Assembly (NCBI GenBank): GCA_028274465.1
Contig: CM051458.1
Coordinates: forward strand, 33,554,692 to 33,618,691
Source: Plantago ovata
Taxonomy: Eukaryota; Streptophyta; Magnoliopsida; Lamiales; Plantaginaceae
Reading direction: 5' to 3'
DNA: 64,000 bases
Below, piece after piece: positions 43,580 to 55,470 of the stretch. The notes under the pieces were generated by a model. It saw only the letters and a program-made list of their open reading frames with translations. It did no database searches and was not told where the DNA came from. Made by a program: the position numbers and the translations under genes. Positions within the stretch are counted from its first letter, which is position 1; each line of letters begins with the position of its first letter.

Positions 43580-44597
43580 CCATCTATATTTTTTATTATG
43601 TAATCCTCCCATACTATATAAACATAATTACAGATTAACCCACGACTTTGACTTTCGACGCTCTAAGCCCTAGAAATAAACCTTTTCGCCTCTACCGGAA
43701 TTTCTATTTCTAATTTAATCCAAACAACATGAAGTTTCCTTTATTACAAATTTAACCCAAATGTTTTAATTTTTACACTATTAACACAAACTATTTAGAA
43801 ATTAACCCGCATAATTTAACTATACTTCAAAATAGTCTACAACATTATTTTAAAACAAACCCCTAAAAAAATTGAATTTCAAAATGAGTCCCAATTTTTT
43901 TTTCCTTTTATTTTTTTCTTTATTAAAGAAAAATAAATAAATACTAAATGAAACTGGGGAAGAAGATGAACAGTTCCGATCGGAACTGGAACAGCTCCCG
44001 ATCGGAGCTGCAAAGCTGCGATCGGAGCTCTGATTGGAGCTGTTCCAGTCCCAATCGAAACTCGAAAGCTCCGATCGAAGTTGAATGTTTTTTTTAAATT
44101 TATTTTTTATGTTTTCTTGATAAAATAAATAAAATGTAAAAGTAAAAAAGAATAACAAAAAAAAAAAAAGAAAAATAGGAAAATAGAAAAAAGAAAAGAG
44201 AAGAAAGTAAAAGGAAAAAGGAAATAAAAAGGCTTAAGGGACTGTTTGGATGTTAAGTTTTGATGAGAGAGAGAGAGAGCGTCGGAGTGAAGATCGGACG
44301 TGACCTGGGTTTATATGTAATTTTCCGCGATAGTTGGGTTTGGATGCAAAGTGGTTGTTTAGTGGAGGTACCAAATGTAATTATGTCTTAACTTAATATT
44401 GTAAACATTAAAACATTTGGGGTAAATTTGTAATAAACTAAACTTCATGTTGTTTGGATTAATTCATAATAAGAAATTCTGACAGGGGCGAAAAGGTCAT
44501 TTCTAGGGCTTAGAGCGCCGAAAGTCAAGTCGTGGGTTAATCTGTAATTACGTTTATATAGCAGGGGAGGGATTACGTAATAAAAAATATAGATGGA
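43580..44597. mobile_element. Long inverted-repeat (foldback-like) element
   Basis: Arms of about 210 bp (43580-43790 and 44386-44597) are inverted copies. They share CATCTATATTTTTTATTA at the outer edge, ACAGATTAACCCACGACTT, GCTCTAAGCCCTAGAAAT and AATCCAAACAACATGAAGTT. The ~600-bp centre is AT-rich with no coding region. It contains a cluster of GATCGGAGC / GCTCCGATC palindromic words at 43971-44083. The right outer flank carries GGGGCTATTACATTTGG in reverse, similar to the end of the MITE at 40087. A MULE or foldback origin is inference. Confidence 0.6.
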
Positions 44598-44724
44598 CTA
44601 ATCTGTAATAACTGAAAATAGCAGGGATACCAAATGTAATAGCCCCTTTTGAATAACTACATTTACAAACTCACTCAAGACTATAAACATCTATAACCGA
44701 ACTAAAAGCGAAAATTAGTACCTG

Positions 44725-46386
44725 TAGTATGTCAGAAGCAATCTATCTTCTCCATAAGCAATACCATCGCCTTCATCTTCTTCTATGTTTCGTAATAGTT
44801 TGTTGGTACCACATTGTGCTTAGGACAATACTCGGATAACAATTGTACATTAGCAGTGAGAGCTTCATGAGACTGACCACTCCTCAAGGCCTTATTTGCC
44901 ATCAGCCTAGTAATCAATGACATCTTCGTGTGCGTGTTGCACCCCGGCCAAATCGGTTTCTTAGCGGCTGGAAACAAGTCAAAGAACGACTTATCCACGG
45001 GATTTGGTGACTCCTCCTGACCATCAACATCGCTTTCAAGCATACTAGTGTCCATAAACTCTGGACCAACAACCTTAAACAACATTTCATGGAACGGGTC
45101 TAGGGGTTCCTCATCCCCACCCATTGTTTGAGTAGAAGGTTGCTCAACCCGCTTTCTTCTACGAGTTTTCTTCAACCCATCATATGACATTGTTGTTGGT
45201 GCTGTCTCACCATGACTTGTCCACACCTCATACTTGGGCACGAACCCGTAAAGTGTCAAGTGCTCCACAACTGTTGTAGACTCAAGATATTTTGTATTTC
45301 TACTTGGCAAGATACAAGGACACCTAATCTTCCGACCACTCACTCCAGTCAATGCATATGCAATAAAGGCATCAATGCCTTCCCTAAAACTAGACTGAAT
45401 TTGGCCATAAACAATTCGATTGTACATTCATGACCGATCAGGATTCATCTTCAAATAAAGAAAATCAACCATTATCCATAGATATACAATTGCTCTTTAT
45501 ACTTTTATGAAGGTATTGTTCACTAACTACACAATTACACATAAACATACAATTGATGTATCTCTCATACTTACTTCAAACTACAAATTAAAAGTCCAAA
45601 TAAGTTTAACTATAAATCAATCAAAGTATCATGCTCAAATATAACCCATTAATTCATATACATTGGATAAGCAAGTAGGCAATGACTTGGGAAAAAAACC
45701 CAATTCAATTTCACTACAAATTAATCAATTACACATGCTAAATCACAACCCAATGCTTTATATGTGTTAAACAAGCTACTAGGCACTAGGCATAAACATC
45801 CAATTGCTCAATCGGAAATACAAAAATCCTAAACTTAGCAGAGTAAGGGTTTTCGGAAAATACCTCAATTTCGGTATAAATAGCCCACGATACTCGAAAT
45901 ATATAGAATAGCCACACGAGTTCCTACTTTATCAAGCTTCAAATGACTGCAAGATATCCCCATTTGGTTGAGAAATGGCGAAGGTTCAATTTTGGGGAGA
46001 AATGCGGGCGAGAGGATGAAACAGAAGCAGAAACGAAATGGGGAAGAAGAAGCTCCTCGTATCTCTGTATAAAAGTATTAGCAACGGATAGCCAATCCGT
46101 TGGTATTTACCGACGGATAGGTTTATCCGTCGCAGCATTTTAATTGCCATTTATTTTTAAGTCCTTTTCATTTTTATTTTTTTAGAGTCAAAATCTTTAC
46201 CGACGCCTCACTTATCCGTCGGATAGATGGTAATCGTCGCTAAATTTTGACGACTTGGGTATTTTCAGAAAGGCCTCAGATCAGTTCGTATCGATCCGTC
46301 TCTAAAATACCGATTCATCGCTAAATTAGCGACAGATCGTATCCATTGGTAATTCTCGTAGCTAATTTTGATTTTTCTTGTAGTGC
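44725..46386 (-). mobile_element. Truncated CACTA element (5' end and N-terminal TNP2)
   Basis: The right end at 46386 is ...CTTGTAGTG, a CACTA terminus, followed inward by CGACGGATA / TATCCGTCG subterminal words (about 46078-46370). The minus-strand TNP2 gene starts downstream and is cut off near 44725, close to the inverted-repeat element. Confidence 0.8.
44783..45427 (-). pseudogene. N-terminal CACTA TNP2 transposase fragment
   Basis: This 214-codon frame has the TNP2-associated N-terminal domain: MYNRIVYGQIQSSFREGIDA, YGFVPKYEVWTSHGE, then an acidic spacer, DKSFFDLFPAAKKPIWPGCN and LLSEYCPKHNVVPTNYYET. It matches the first ~240 residues of the transposase at 55471. A frame reading MNPDRS precedes the Met and is probably the real start. 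After a stop, KKKMKAM...EKIDC continues out of frame and then the gene is lost. It cannot encode a transposase. Confidence 0.8.
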
Positions 46387-47037
46387 CTGTCACCGATTGA
46401 GCAAGAGTTGCAGATGGAGATCATGGGACTATTTGAAAATCTTGTGATAGCTTTTGCTCTTGGATTCTAGTAAGAATATAGTCCTAAGCTAGGGTATCTT
46501 TTGACTCGAATAAGAACATAGCTCCCATATTATGTTGTACCTTTTGGGCTTTAATGAATTTTAACTTGCTTTAAAAAAAATAAAGACAGTGTTGGAAGCA
46601 GTGTCAACTTTGGAATCTTTTACTTTTTCATTTTGTTTTGAAAAAAAGTGAATTTCACATAACCTTTGTATGTTTTCTGAAATGACAACTATATCTTTGT
46701 CGAAATGTAAATCAAAATTACATAATACATCCGTTTCAAAAAAAAAATACGTAATGCATAAAAGCGTTTAACTCATCCTCATCATTTATTTTCCTACTCT
46801 ATATCATTTACTATAAATCTTACAGCTTTATCCAACACACCATTCACATCTGATACACAAGTCCACCTCAAGATCTCTGTAATATTACAAATTTTCATTC
46901 TATAAAAGAAACGTAGATGTGAGAATACTAGAACGAGCACATTGTTATGTGTTTTTTTTCCCCATCAACCATTCTTAAATAAATTCTTTCTCAGTTTTTT
47001 TTTCGAAACCATCCTATTTATCAACTAGATTTGTGAA
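46387..47037. other. Spacer with a short exon-like tail and RING-CH upstream region
   Basis: 46389-46470 can be read as LSPIEQELQMEIMGLFENLV ...ALGF followed by TAG, which looks like the end of a coding exon, but I do not recognise it. The remainder is AT-rich and would hold the promoter and 5' UTR of the gene at 47038. Confidence 0.3.
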
Positions 47038-49210
47038 GTGTCAATGGAGAATGACATACTCATAGATATAGAAAGTAATACTGAGGTTCCAATTAGGGGT
47101 TGTGGAAGTGAGACAGAACATGGCGACGTGTTTCACTTTTATAACACATCCCTGGAACAGTCACCTGGATCGTTGATTGATAGGTCTCATGGTGATACTT
47201 GTTTTGCAGGAGGAGGTCATCAGTTGTTAGATTCCCCGATCATGTTAAAGATAGAAGATGAAACAACTGACCTAGAAGATAACTACTCAAAGTCCAACAC
47301 GAATAGCCTAGAAGAAAAGTTTGGAGTAGCATGTAGAATATGACACTTTCAATGTGCTGAAGATTTGAATCACGACGGATTTGATGGGGTTACAATTGAT
47401 CTCGGATGCAATTGTAAAGGAGATCTGGGAGCTGCTCATAGGAACTGTGTTGCAATTTGGTTTCAAATCAAGGGAAACATGTAAGCACTCATTTACGTTA
47501 ATTCTAAAAGGATATGCCCTTATTATGTACTTCCTATATTCTTCTAAATTGTTTCTTTACTTTTGGAATGATTTTTGGACCAGCTCTATTGTGGGACCTA
47601 TTATGGGGCACTGATGGTATCAGATGCGCACCAAATTCCCGCTGGAGCTTGGTAAAAGACTGTTTGCATCAGGTGCGCCTGGTTTCATCAGGCACATCTG
47701 ATGGAGAACGTTTTTTTTTTTACTTTTTAATTCAGTTTTTTCTTTTCGTTTATTTGTTCTGTTATTTTACTTATGAAAAGAATAGTTTATTTTAAAAAGA
47801 AATGAGAAAAAAAGTAAATTGTGGTATGATAGAGTTTGATGGTTGGAGATGGAGAGTACAATAGAGATTGGTGGGAGTGAAATGGTGAGAGTACAATAGA
47901 GATTGATGTGAGTGGAATGCTGATATAAAAGAAAAATTGTAAAATGTATTTTTCGTTTTGTTTAGTGGTATGACCCACCGATAAATGTATGATTTAAAAT
48001 TTGAAAAAAAAGGAAATGTAAGAATCTATAGAAATAGGCATAAACATAAATACAACAGAAATACATAAAGAATCTAAAGTACCATAGGGTGTTTACTCTC
48101 ATCTTTCAAATAATGTTATGTAGTCGGTGTTAATATAACACCGTGTTATTATATATGTGGATATTTTTCTAGATTCGATTGGTTTTTGCTTTTGATATTG
48201 TTGTTGTTTCATGGCTTCAAAATTGTTGTTGTTTTTTTGTCAATACGACTGATTTTCTAATAAATTTAAAAAAAAACTTGTTAGATAATACATATAAAGA
48301 GTACATTATACTTTTCTATTGGTAGTAGTAGTGTATTTCGAACTTATTAACCAACTTATAAGTTAGGTAGGACCTAGTAATTGTTGCGTAAGTTTTGTAA
48401 ACGTCATGAATTTTTGAATAATATAGATAAATTCCACATTAGGTGGGGAAGTATGATTTTCTTCATCTCAAATCACTGATAATGTTAGTGATTTGAAAAG
48501 TTAACAATGTTTGACAAAATGAAGGTGACTAATTAGATACCAATTATTTTATCGGTTATTGCTTATCACTCACCTACCCCCATCAAAATGCTACCTTATT
48601 CTATTTCAATTTCAACTTTAAAAAAATTAATTGTTATCCATTTTACCAAAATTATCATTTACTTTATCATATAGGTCCTAGATAAATATATTGACACAAG
48701 GAATAATTACATATTAATGTTATTCCTAAGTTATTCTTACACATTAATTAATGACACATAGAACATTTTACTATATTTTATTGTATCTATATATGATGAG
48801 ATCAAATTGACCTGATTTAAACCAAATCATGCTAGGATAGAGATGTAAATGATGCTTGGACGACAGAAATGCATATGATGCTAGGATAAATGAACAAAAT
48901 ACAAAAGAGGGTTAGTGTGTTACAGTGGTCCTTTATGCTCTTCATGATGTCGTTCTATTGTTTATATGTGTGATATCCTTGCAGAATCTGTGAAATATAC
49001 GGCCGTGCAGCTAAAAATGTGTCTATTGATCAAGGAAGCACTTCAAGCCAGTGTGCAACTGAAATATCAACCGTCGAAATTACTCCCAATCTTACTCGTG
49101 TGGAGAATGAGAACACTTGTGAATGTTGTTCCGGATGGATGTTGGGTGTCTTTGTCATCGTCGTTGTTGCCATCTCATGCTATGTGCAGTTTCGCCACTC
49201 GTCTTCCTGA
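47038..49210 (+). pseudogene. RING-CH (RINGv) E3-ligase-like pseudogene copy 2
   Basis: Exon 1 (47038-47480) starts MSMENDILIDIESNTEVPI. It encodes an acidic ~95-residue N-terminus and then CRI-stop-HFQC, where the second RING-CH cysteine (TGC in copy 1) has become TGA at 47341-47343. It continues DLGCNCKGDLGAAHRNCVAI to a GTAAG donor at 47481. Exon 2 (48985-49210) reads ICEIYGRAAKNVSIDQGSTS, in which the last zinc cysteine is Tyr. After that come a C-rich turn and one membrane segment (WMLGVFVIVVVAISCYV), then a stop. The family are membrane-anchored RING-CH ubiquitin ligases. Two zinc positions are lost, one by a nonsense change. Confidence 0.82.
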
Positions 49211-49966
49211 TCGACGAAACTTGCAGTATACAATGAGGACATCATTGTGAAATATATCAAGAATTGGCATCCTACTTTTAATGCATATGTATGAAACACT
49301 AGTTAATTGGCATAAGAGATGATCATACATTCTCCAACGTTCATTACTTTTGTGCGTGATTTTCACTTCTTTGCATGTTTATGTAGTAAAAGAACTTGGT
49401 AAAAATCTTCAGTATATTTATGTTACTTCTCTTCATTGCGGTGGGGTCTCACTGACAGACTAGTCTGGGCACCCCCAACGCGTACAATGTCCGTTTTGAT
49501 TGTTTTTGGTCCTGAATTACATATAAGATAGATTGTGTTCTTTCATAACTTGATCTTTAACTTGAATTTTTAGTGTGTCCAAATCTTTATCCACATGCTA
49601 TAAGATGAAACGAACCCGCATAGTGAAACTTCATTTTGATCCCGAGTGACATACAATATTTGGTTCTATAATAACTTCAGCTTTAACCATGGTTTCTACA
49701 AAAACAAACTAAAGTTGGTGAATGGCATCGGGGATTGTTTGGTTTTGTTGTATTGTTTGCCTTTGTAGCTTAGATGTTATGATATCTTGTTGTGTTTAAT
49801 ATTATTTGGCTTAGTAATTCACTAAGGTTTGCTACTTTGTGATGTGCATGGATGAAGTGTAGAGTGTTGTTGTGTACTTGTTTATAGAATGCTACTATGT
49901 ACAGTGTACTTGATAAAATAATTTGATGAGAAATTCTTTTTAGGTTTTATTATGGCTGCTACTTAT
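47311..49966 (+). repeat. Duplicate of the RING-CH locus (30596-31386 plus 39765-41907)
   Basis: Exons, the ~1.5-kb intron and about 750 bp of downstream sequence align between the two loci, including the AATAATGTTATGTAGTCGGTG intron motif. Retention of the intron shows DNA-level duplication. This copy lacks the Athila-like and MITE insertions and so provides both empty sites. Confidence 0.88.
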
Positions 49967-52900
49967 CACTTATGTGAGTACGTTTTCAGGCATGTGTGTG
50001 CATAACTGGAGATGGGAAATCTTGTAGCAAATTACTGTGTTTTGATACAGTTGTGTTAATGGTACTTGTTTCTATTTGCAGGTTTGTCGAATCATCAACT
50101 CACAAAGCATCAACTCACAGACAGTGTTTAAAAGGAATAAGGCGTTAGGCGGGGCGTAATATGTGCCTTGAGGCGAGGCGTATACCCTGTGGCATGGGGA
50201 GTATGCTCCATAAATTTCTCAAAATTAATTATTTTAATAAAATAATATGTATTACGGAATGGATATGTATTACTCCCTCCATCTCTGAGTAATTGTACCA
50301 TTTTGACTTTGACCGGTCAACCGTGTTCGACTTTGACTATAAATTACTCTTAAACTATAATAGTAAAATAAGTAATAAAATTATATTGTGAAATATAGAC
50401 CTTAAATTTTCATAATATAATTTTTTTATTTATTTTACTATTATAGTTTAAGAGAAATTTGTAGTCAAAGACGAACAGTCGACAATAAATGCTTCAGTGA
50501 GCGACATAGATGGTTGCACAAGAACGATTCTTTCAGGTCGGTCGTCTCATATTTCTATTAGTAACCATTCAGATTTACTCACCCCAAGCCTGAGGAATGG
50601 ACATAGGTTTGGTCAACATAGGCGAAACGACACCATTTTTGTAAGTTTCAAAGTTGTTTTTCACTTTCTCCGGATAATTGGTGTTTGATTGAGTGAGAAA
50701 CTAATGATGATTGTGTTTGGAAATTTTTCTAGCGGCGTTATCAGGAATGCTTGGAGTTGGGATCGGAAGGTAGTTATGTTGCTTAGCCTGTTGTGTTGAC
50801 TGAGTTGTATTCGTCTGAATCATGAACAGGTAAAGGCTGAAAGAGTGAAGTAATCTCTTAGTTGTTATCTGCGAATTTCCAGTTAGACATGTTTCAGTTT
50901 AATATTTCAAATTTTGCAGAGACATGTTTCAACTTTAGATTCAATTTACAACCTTCTAGTAGTCATTAGTTATTCAGAAATGTATGTAAATGTCTGTCTA
51001 TAAGGCTTTCATGGAGATTCAGAGTTTGGCTGCTGTGATGTAGAAGGAGGATTTTGAGGTTTGATACGGACTCTGAGATGAGTTGAGTGCATAAGGAATA
51101 TTCAAGGTGAAAAGGAATACCAACCTTTCGTATGTCATGTGAGTTTGTCGCAAATAACAAAAACAAAATGAATTGTTTATCCTATCATTATGCAAAGTTT
51201 TATGCTATATTTTGATTCGTAGTAATTTACGATCTGCAAGAACTAAGCTGTTGTTGAAAAAAGATTTTTGTCCATACCATGTAAAAAGAAATTGTTTTAT
51301 TATGAACAGAGTCGCTCATGGATAACATTAAGAAGTTTGACTTGGTAATCGTTGATTAAAGCCCATAAGAGTTATGCTTAAATCTAGGTTTTCTTTACTA
51401 TTTTTTTTCAAATCAGATGATTGACCACGGATGTGCAAAAGTAAGAAGCTTAATTTCTATTGTCAATATTATGGGATTCAACAGAGCTGGAGAGTCGTGG
51501 CATGAATAAGGAGGTTTTTATCAAGCCTTAATTGGAACCAATTCACCAAAAATTGATATTGTGCTGACATTGTTTCCAGCAGGCTTTGGTCTCTCTGTTG
51601 GATATGTGAGGGTGTTGTGGAGAAGAGCTTGATTTTGCAGTCAGTGTATCGATTTTTTTTCTTTTCCGTTTCACAATGTAATACTTTACTCCATTCATTC
51701 ATTCATTCAATACTCGTGCCAGAATTGGCATAAGGAGGTGATTTCATGTCCTACTTCAGCGGTATGTTGATCCTCCTATATCGCAAAATCTCTAGCATTG
51801 TGATTTTTTTTTAGAATTAACAATAACTGCTACATTGCTACATTGCAAAATCTCGAGCAAGATTAGTTTTGGATTTATGACTTTCTATTCGATTATAACA
51901 GCATTTTCTGTGCGACGGAAGGGAGTTTTCTGTTCTTCACTTACAAACCGCTTCATTCCACAAATAATCTTATTACCATCCTGTCCCTCTCTGGCCATTA
52001 TCAAGCAGTTATCAATGCCTACAACACCTTCTAGAATTTGTTTCGTTATACATGCCTGCCTTTCATCTGTACTGAAAGAATGCAAATTGATGTGCTATTG
52101 CTACTCGAGGAAATAATGTAGCAGTATACAGTATATTCAAATCTACGAAGTTGAATTTAAATTCTACAGATTTCAGTTCATGTGTGATGTGTTCATTTTT
52201 ACATATAAACTTTTATTGAAAGATATGTAGCTCCTTTTATTTGGATACGTTTTATTTTTCTGTTTTTTGTTTTTTACAGGCTGAGATATGATAAATATTA
52301 TTTTCAAGTCTTTAAATTGGAAGTACTACTGGGTTTGTAACATGTAAAAGGTGTGTTCTAATTCTTGCTTGCAGCAGACAAGGGGAAATTATAGGCCGGT
52401 GCTACATGTTGGAGGCAGTAGTTGCAAAATGTGTTGCAGACGTTTAGACGGAGTTCATATTTATTGTAGTTTCACATCGTGAGTTGATTTTGTGTGAAAG
52501 TTAATTATGTCGTTTCCTTTGATATCTACATGATAATTTACTTTGTCATTAATATATCATAGTCACTTTGATGTTTGATGAACGTAGAGATAGTTATGTT
52601 CTATCAATATGAGATGTAATCACTTTTGAATGTGAAATAATCTCCATCCATATATTGCAAGAAAAAACCACACACATCTGTACAGAGAGATGGAGGATTT
52701 AATGGAATAGGTTTGGTTATAGAGGATTATGTATAATTGTGGAGGAAAAAAAAATTAAGGTGGCTAGGATAAGCAAAATATTGCTGGTGAAATGGAGAAG
52801 TGTCTTCCTTGATCTTTCGTCTTTGGGGGAAATAGATTTTAGTTTGATAACTTCTCTTGATTGTAAATAAAAGCTCAGTTACGTCGGCATGACATGGTGA

Positions 52901-53689
52901 CTACCAACTGTTCATATATTGCCAAGATAAATAAAATATTTAGTGTTTTGTGAATATGCATGATTTACATTGAATGCTCTTGCCTCTTGGTATTCTTACA
53001 CATATCATCACCTATGACTAGTTTCCTAAATTACTAAGCACCATAACCATGATTCCACGAAAGAAATGAAACGGTGTTGCAGATTCGAGTTATAAATTAC
53101 AAAGTTCATGTACATCCTTTCATGTTCAAGAAATGAAATAATTTATTAATGGATACTTAAAACAATTTTTTTTTTAAAAACAAAAAAATTAAAAAAAATT
53201 GTAATAATAATCAAAAGATACAATTATACGCATAATGAAAAATCACAAAACCCATTTCTAATTAGATTCCAACTACCGTATTTGACTTGAGATTAAATAT
53301 CCACTTACTACGGAGTAATTTTTAAATATTTACAAAAAATTGAGATACGTTAAAAATATTTGATGCTAATTTTATTAGGATGCATGGACTAAAAAATGAA
53401 AATTTAAGTTTATTGGGGTAAAAATAATCTTATTTCGAAAGTTACGAATAGTTTTGTGGGACAGAGAAAGAGTAAATAAATTGAACAAAAAAGATGAAAA
53501 ATAATTTTCTGACTCATTTCAAAGTTTTAAAAGATTTACTTATTGGAGCACTCATTATGGAGGTTTTTTTTTGGCTTAATTGAAGCTTTAATTTTCAATT
53601 TAGCCCAAAATGCCTCCCATGAAAGCTTTTTTTGGGCTACTAAATAGTAGTCCATGGAAAAGGGGTACTATTTAGTAGCTTTCAATTAG
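49967..53689. other. No supported gene; AT-rich with one possible exon
   Basis: A short stretch at 50494-50641 reads SDIDGCTRTILSGRSSHISI and on to RNDTIF before a GTAAGTT donor. A second bit follows TTTCTAG at about 50733 (RRYQECLELGSEGSYVA, stop). This may be a gene scrap of unknown family. Elsewhere I see only AT-rich sequence. A 13-bp perfect hairpin (CTACTAAATAGTA at 53637-53649 and its inverse at 53666-53678) lies just before the CACTA element. Confidence 0.35.
50271..50480. mobile_element. Stowaway-like MITE, degenerate
   Basis: TACTCCCTCCATCTCTGAG at the left resembles the Stowaway end (TA target, CTCCCTCC). An internal inverted pair (TTAAACTATAATAGTAAAAT at about 50352 and its inverse at about 50437-50457) supports a hairpin element. 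The right terminus is eroded. Confidence 0.5.
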
Positions 53690-54584
53690 CACTACAAGAA
53701 TTCCCTGAAATAGCCACCACTTTTAGCGACGGATACTATCCGTGGCTAAACCAGCCACGAATCGGTGTTTTAGCAACGGATAGAGACCGACTGAGCCTGG
53801 ACGCTCCGTTCCTCTCTGCTTAGGCCCGAGTTCGCGGGGTGTAGCCACGGATAGAAATGATCCGTGGCAGATATAGCGACGAATAATTTATTCGTGGATG
53901 TACTAGCCACGGATAATTTAAACGTCGCCTTTATGTTAAACTGTTTAAAAAAAAATAGCAAAAATAATTTTCTTTTAACTCAAAAATACAAGAAGAGACG
54001 GATAGATGTATCCGTCGCTATTTAGTGACGGATAAATCTATCCGTCGCTAAGCCTCTATACAGACGCGAAACAGTCTTCTTCTTCCCCATTTCTTTCTCT
54101 TCTCTTCTCTGTTAGTATCGTGAACTCACCCCCAAAAATTTGAAATTCGATTATTTCTTCACCAAATGGAGCAATCTTGGACTCTTTTCGAAGCTTGTTG
54201 ACGTTGGAGCTCGGGTGGCCATTCAATTTCGACTCTTTTGGTCAATTTACAAGCGAAATTGAGGTATTGTTCAAGAACCCTAATTTTTTGTTATTTGGGA
54301 ATTTTGTGTTATTGCTTCAATTAAGTAATATTATCTTTATTGTTGTTGAGTAATAGCTTATTCCACATATAATAAGTAGTATGTTATAATTCAATTTGTT
54401 AATTTCATCAATTTATAGTGGAGTTAAATTGGAAAATTAGGAAATTGAATTGTATGCATGTTTAGGTTAGTGCATTATAAGTAGTAGTATGTTGTGCATA
54501 ATATATATAGTTGAACATATATATATGAAGTATGAAGTACTTGGTTGATGGTGAACTTGTTATTCGTAGGTTTGTTATGCATAT

Positions 54585-55408
54585 TGTTGGTGTTAAAATA
54601 TGTCCAGTCCGCATGTACGAACTGGAGTGGTCTAAGAGCACGACGAGGCATCAAGGGTCGTCCCTCAAGGGGCGCGACCACACCCAAAGTATGTCACTTA
54701 AGTGTGGCTTCACCAACATATGGTCCAACCATCACTGTGAGGCCGACCCTCAAGATAAGCTCACTACAAGGACAAGACAGCTGTGGGGCTCGAGGAGCAT
54801 CTCTAGGGCTCGATGAGGACCTTACGCCAAGGTGACACCCTCCAAAGGAGACTAGGAAGAACACTACTCGGACCATGAATATCAGAGGAAGGCAAGAGGA
54901 CCCAGGTCGACCACCCTTGGTCGGTCCCTGTGGGGCCCACCTTCCAAAATATTCCATGAGACCCAAAAAGTCAATAATGCCCTCCAAACCCTAGTCAAGA
55001 TGTTTGGGTCAAAGCCCATGGACCTCCTTAATGGGCTTGGGCCAAAGGAGGCTTCAATCTCAGTCGAACACTTGTCACGATCCTACATAAAGTGGCAATA
55101 AAATACTACAAGTATATAAAGGGACTCATTCATAATCCCTAGGTAAGCAATCATAGCTCTCACCTACCACATTTACTACTCTTACTAAGGAATCCCTTCA
55201 ACTCCCTACACGTAAAGTCGTTCCTCCGGTCTGATCCTTGGCAGACCGGGCACGAGGTACTAACCCCCCTCCTGTCTCTTTCAGGTACGAGGAAGCTATA
55301 TGAAGGATACCTACTCTTATCAGAGGAAGACTACATAAAGAAGACCTAAGTAGTTTCCTGTGACGGTTTAGTACGAACTTAAGGGGAACCACAAACTACC
55401 CTTCAACA
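54585..55408 (+). mobile_element. Solo LTR of the 7.4-12.8 kb Ty3 family
   Basis: The 824-bp LTR TGTTGGTGTTAAAATATG...CTTCAACA is flanked by perfect 5-bp duplications CATAT (54580-54584 and 55409-55413). It aligns end to end with 11988-12823 in reverse orientation. It sits between the CACTA 5' subterminal region and the transposase start. Confidence 0.92.
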
Positions 55409-55470
55409 CATATATAGTATGAAGTATGAAAGTATTTATATAGGTCATTGGTTTGTTGTATCCAATTGAA

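Noticed and set aside
47038..49210. A functional RING-CH ubiquitin-ligase gene.
   Set aside because: The second zinc cysteine is a stop codon (47341-47343) and the final zinc cysteine is Tyr, so no complete RING-CH domain can be made from this copy.
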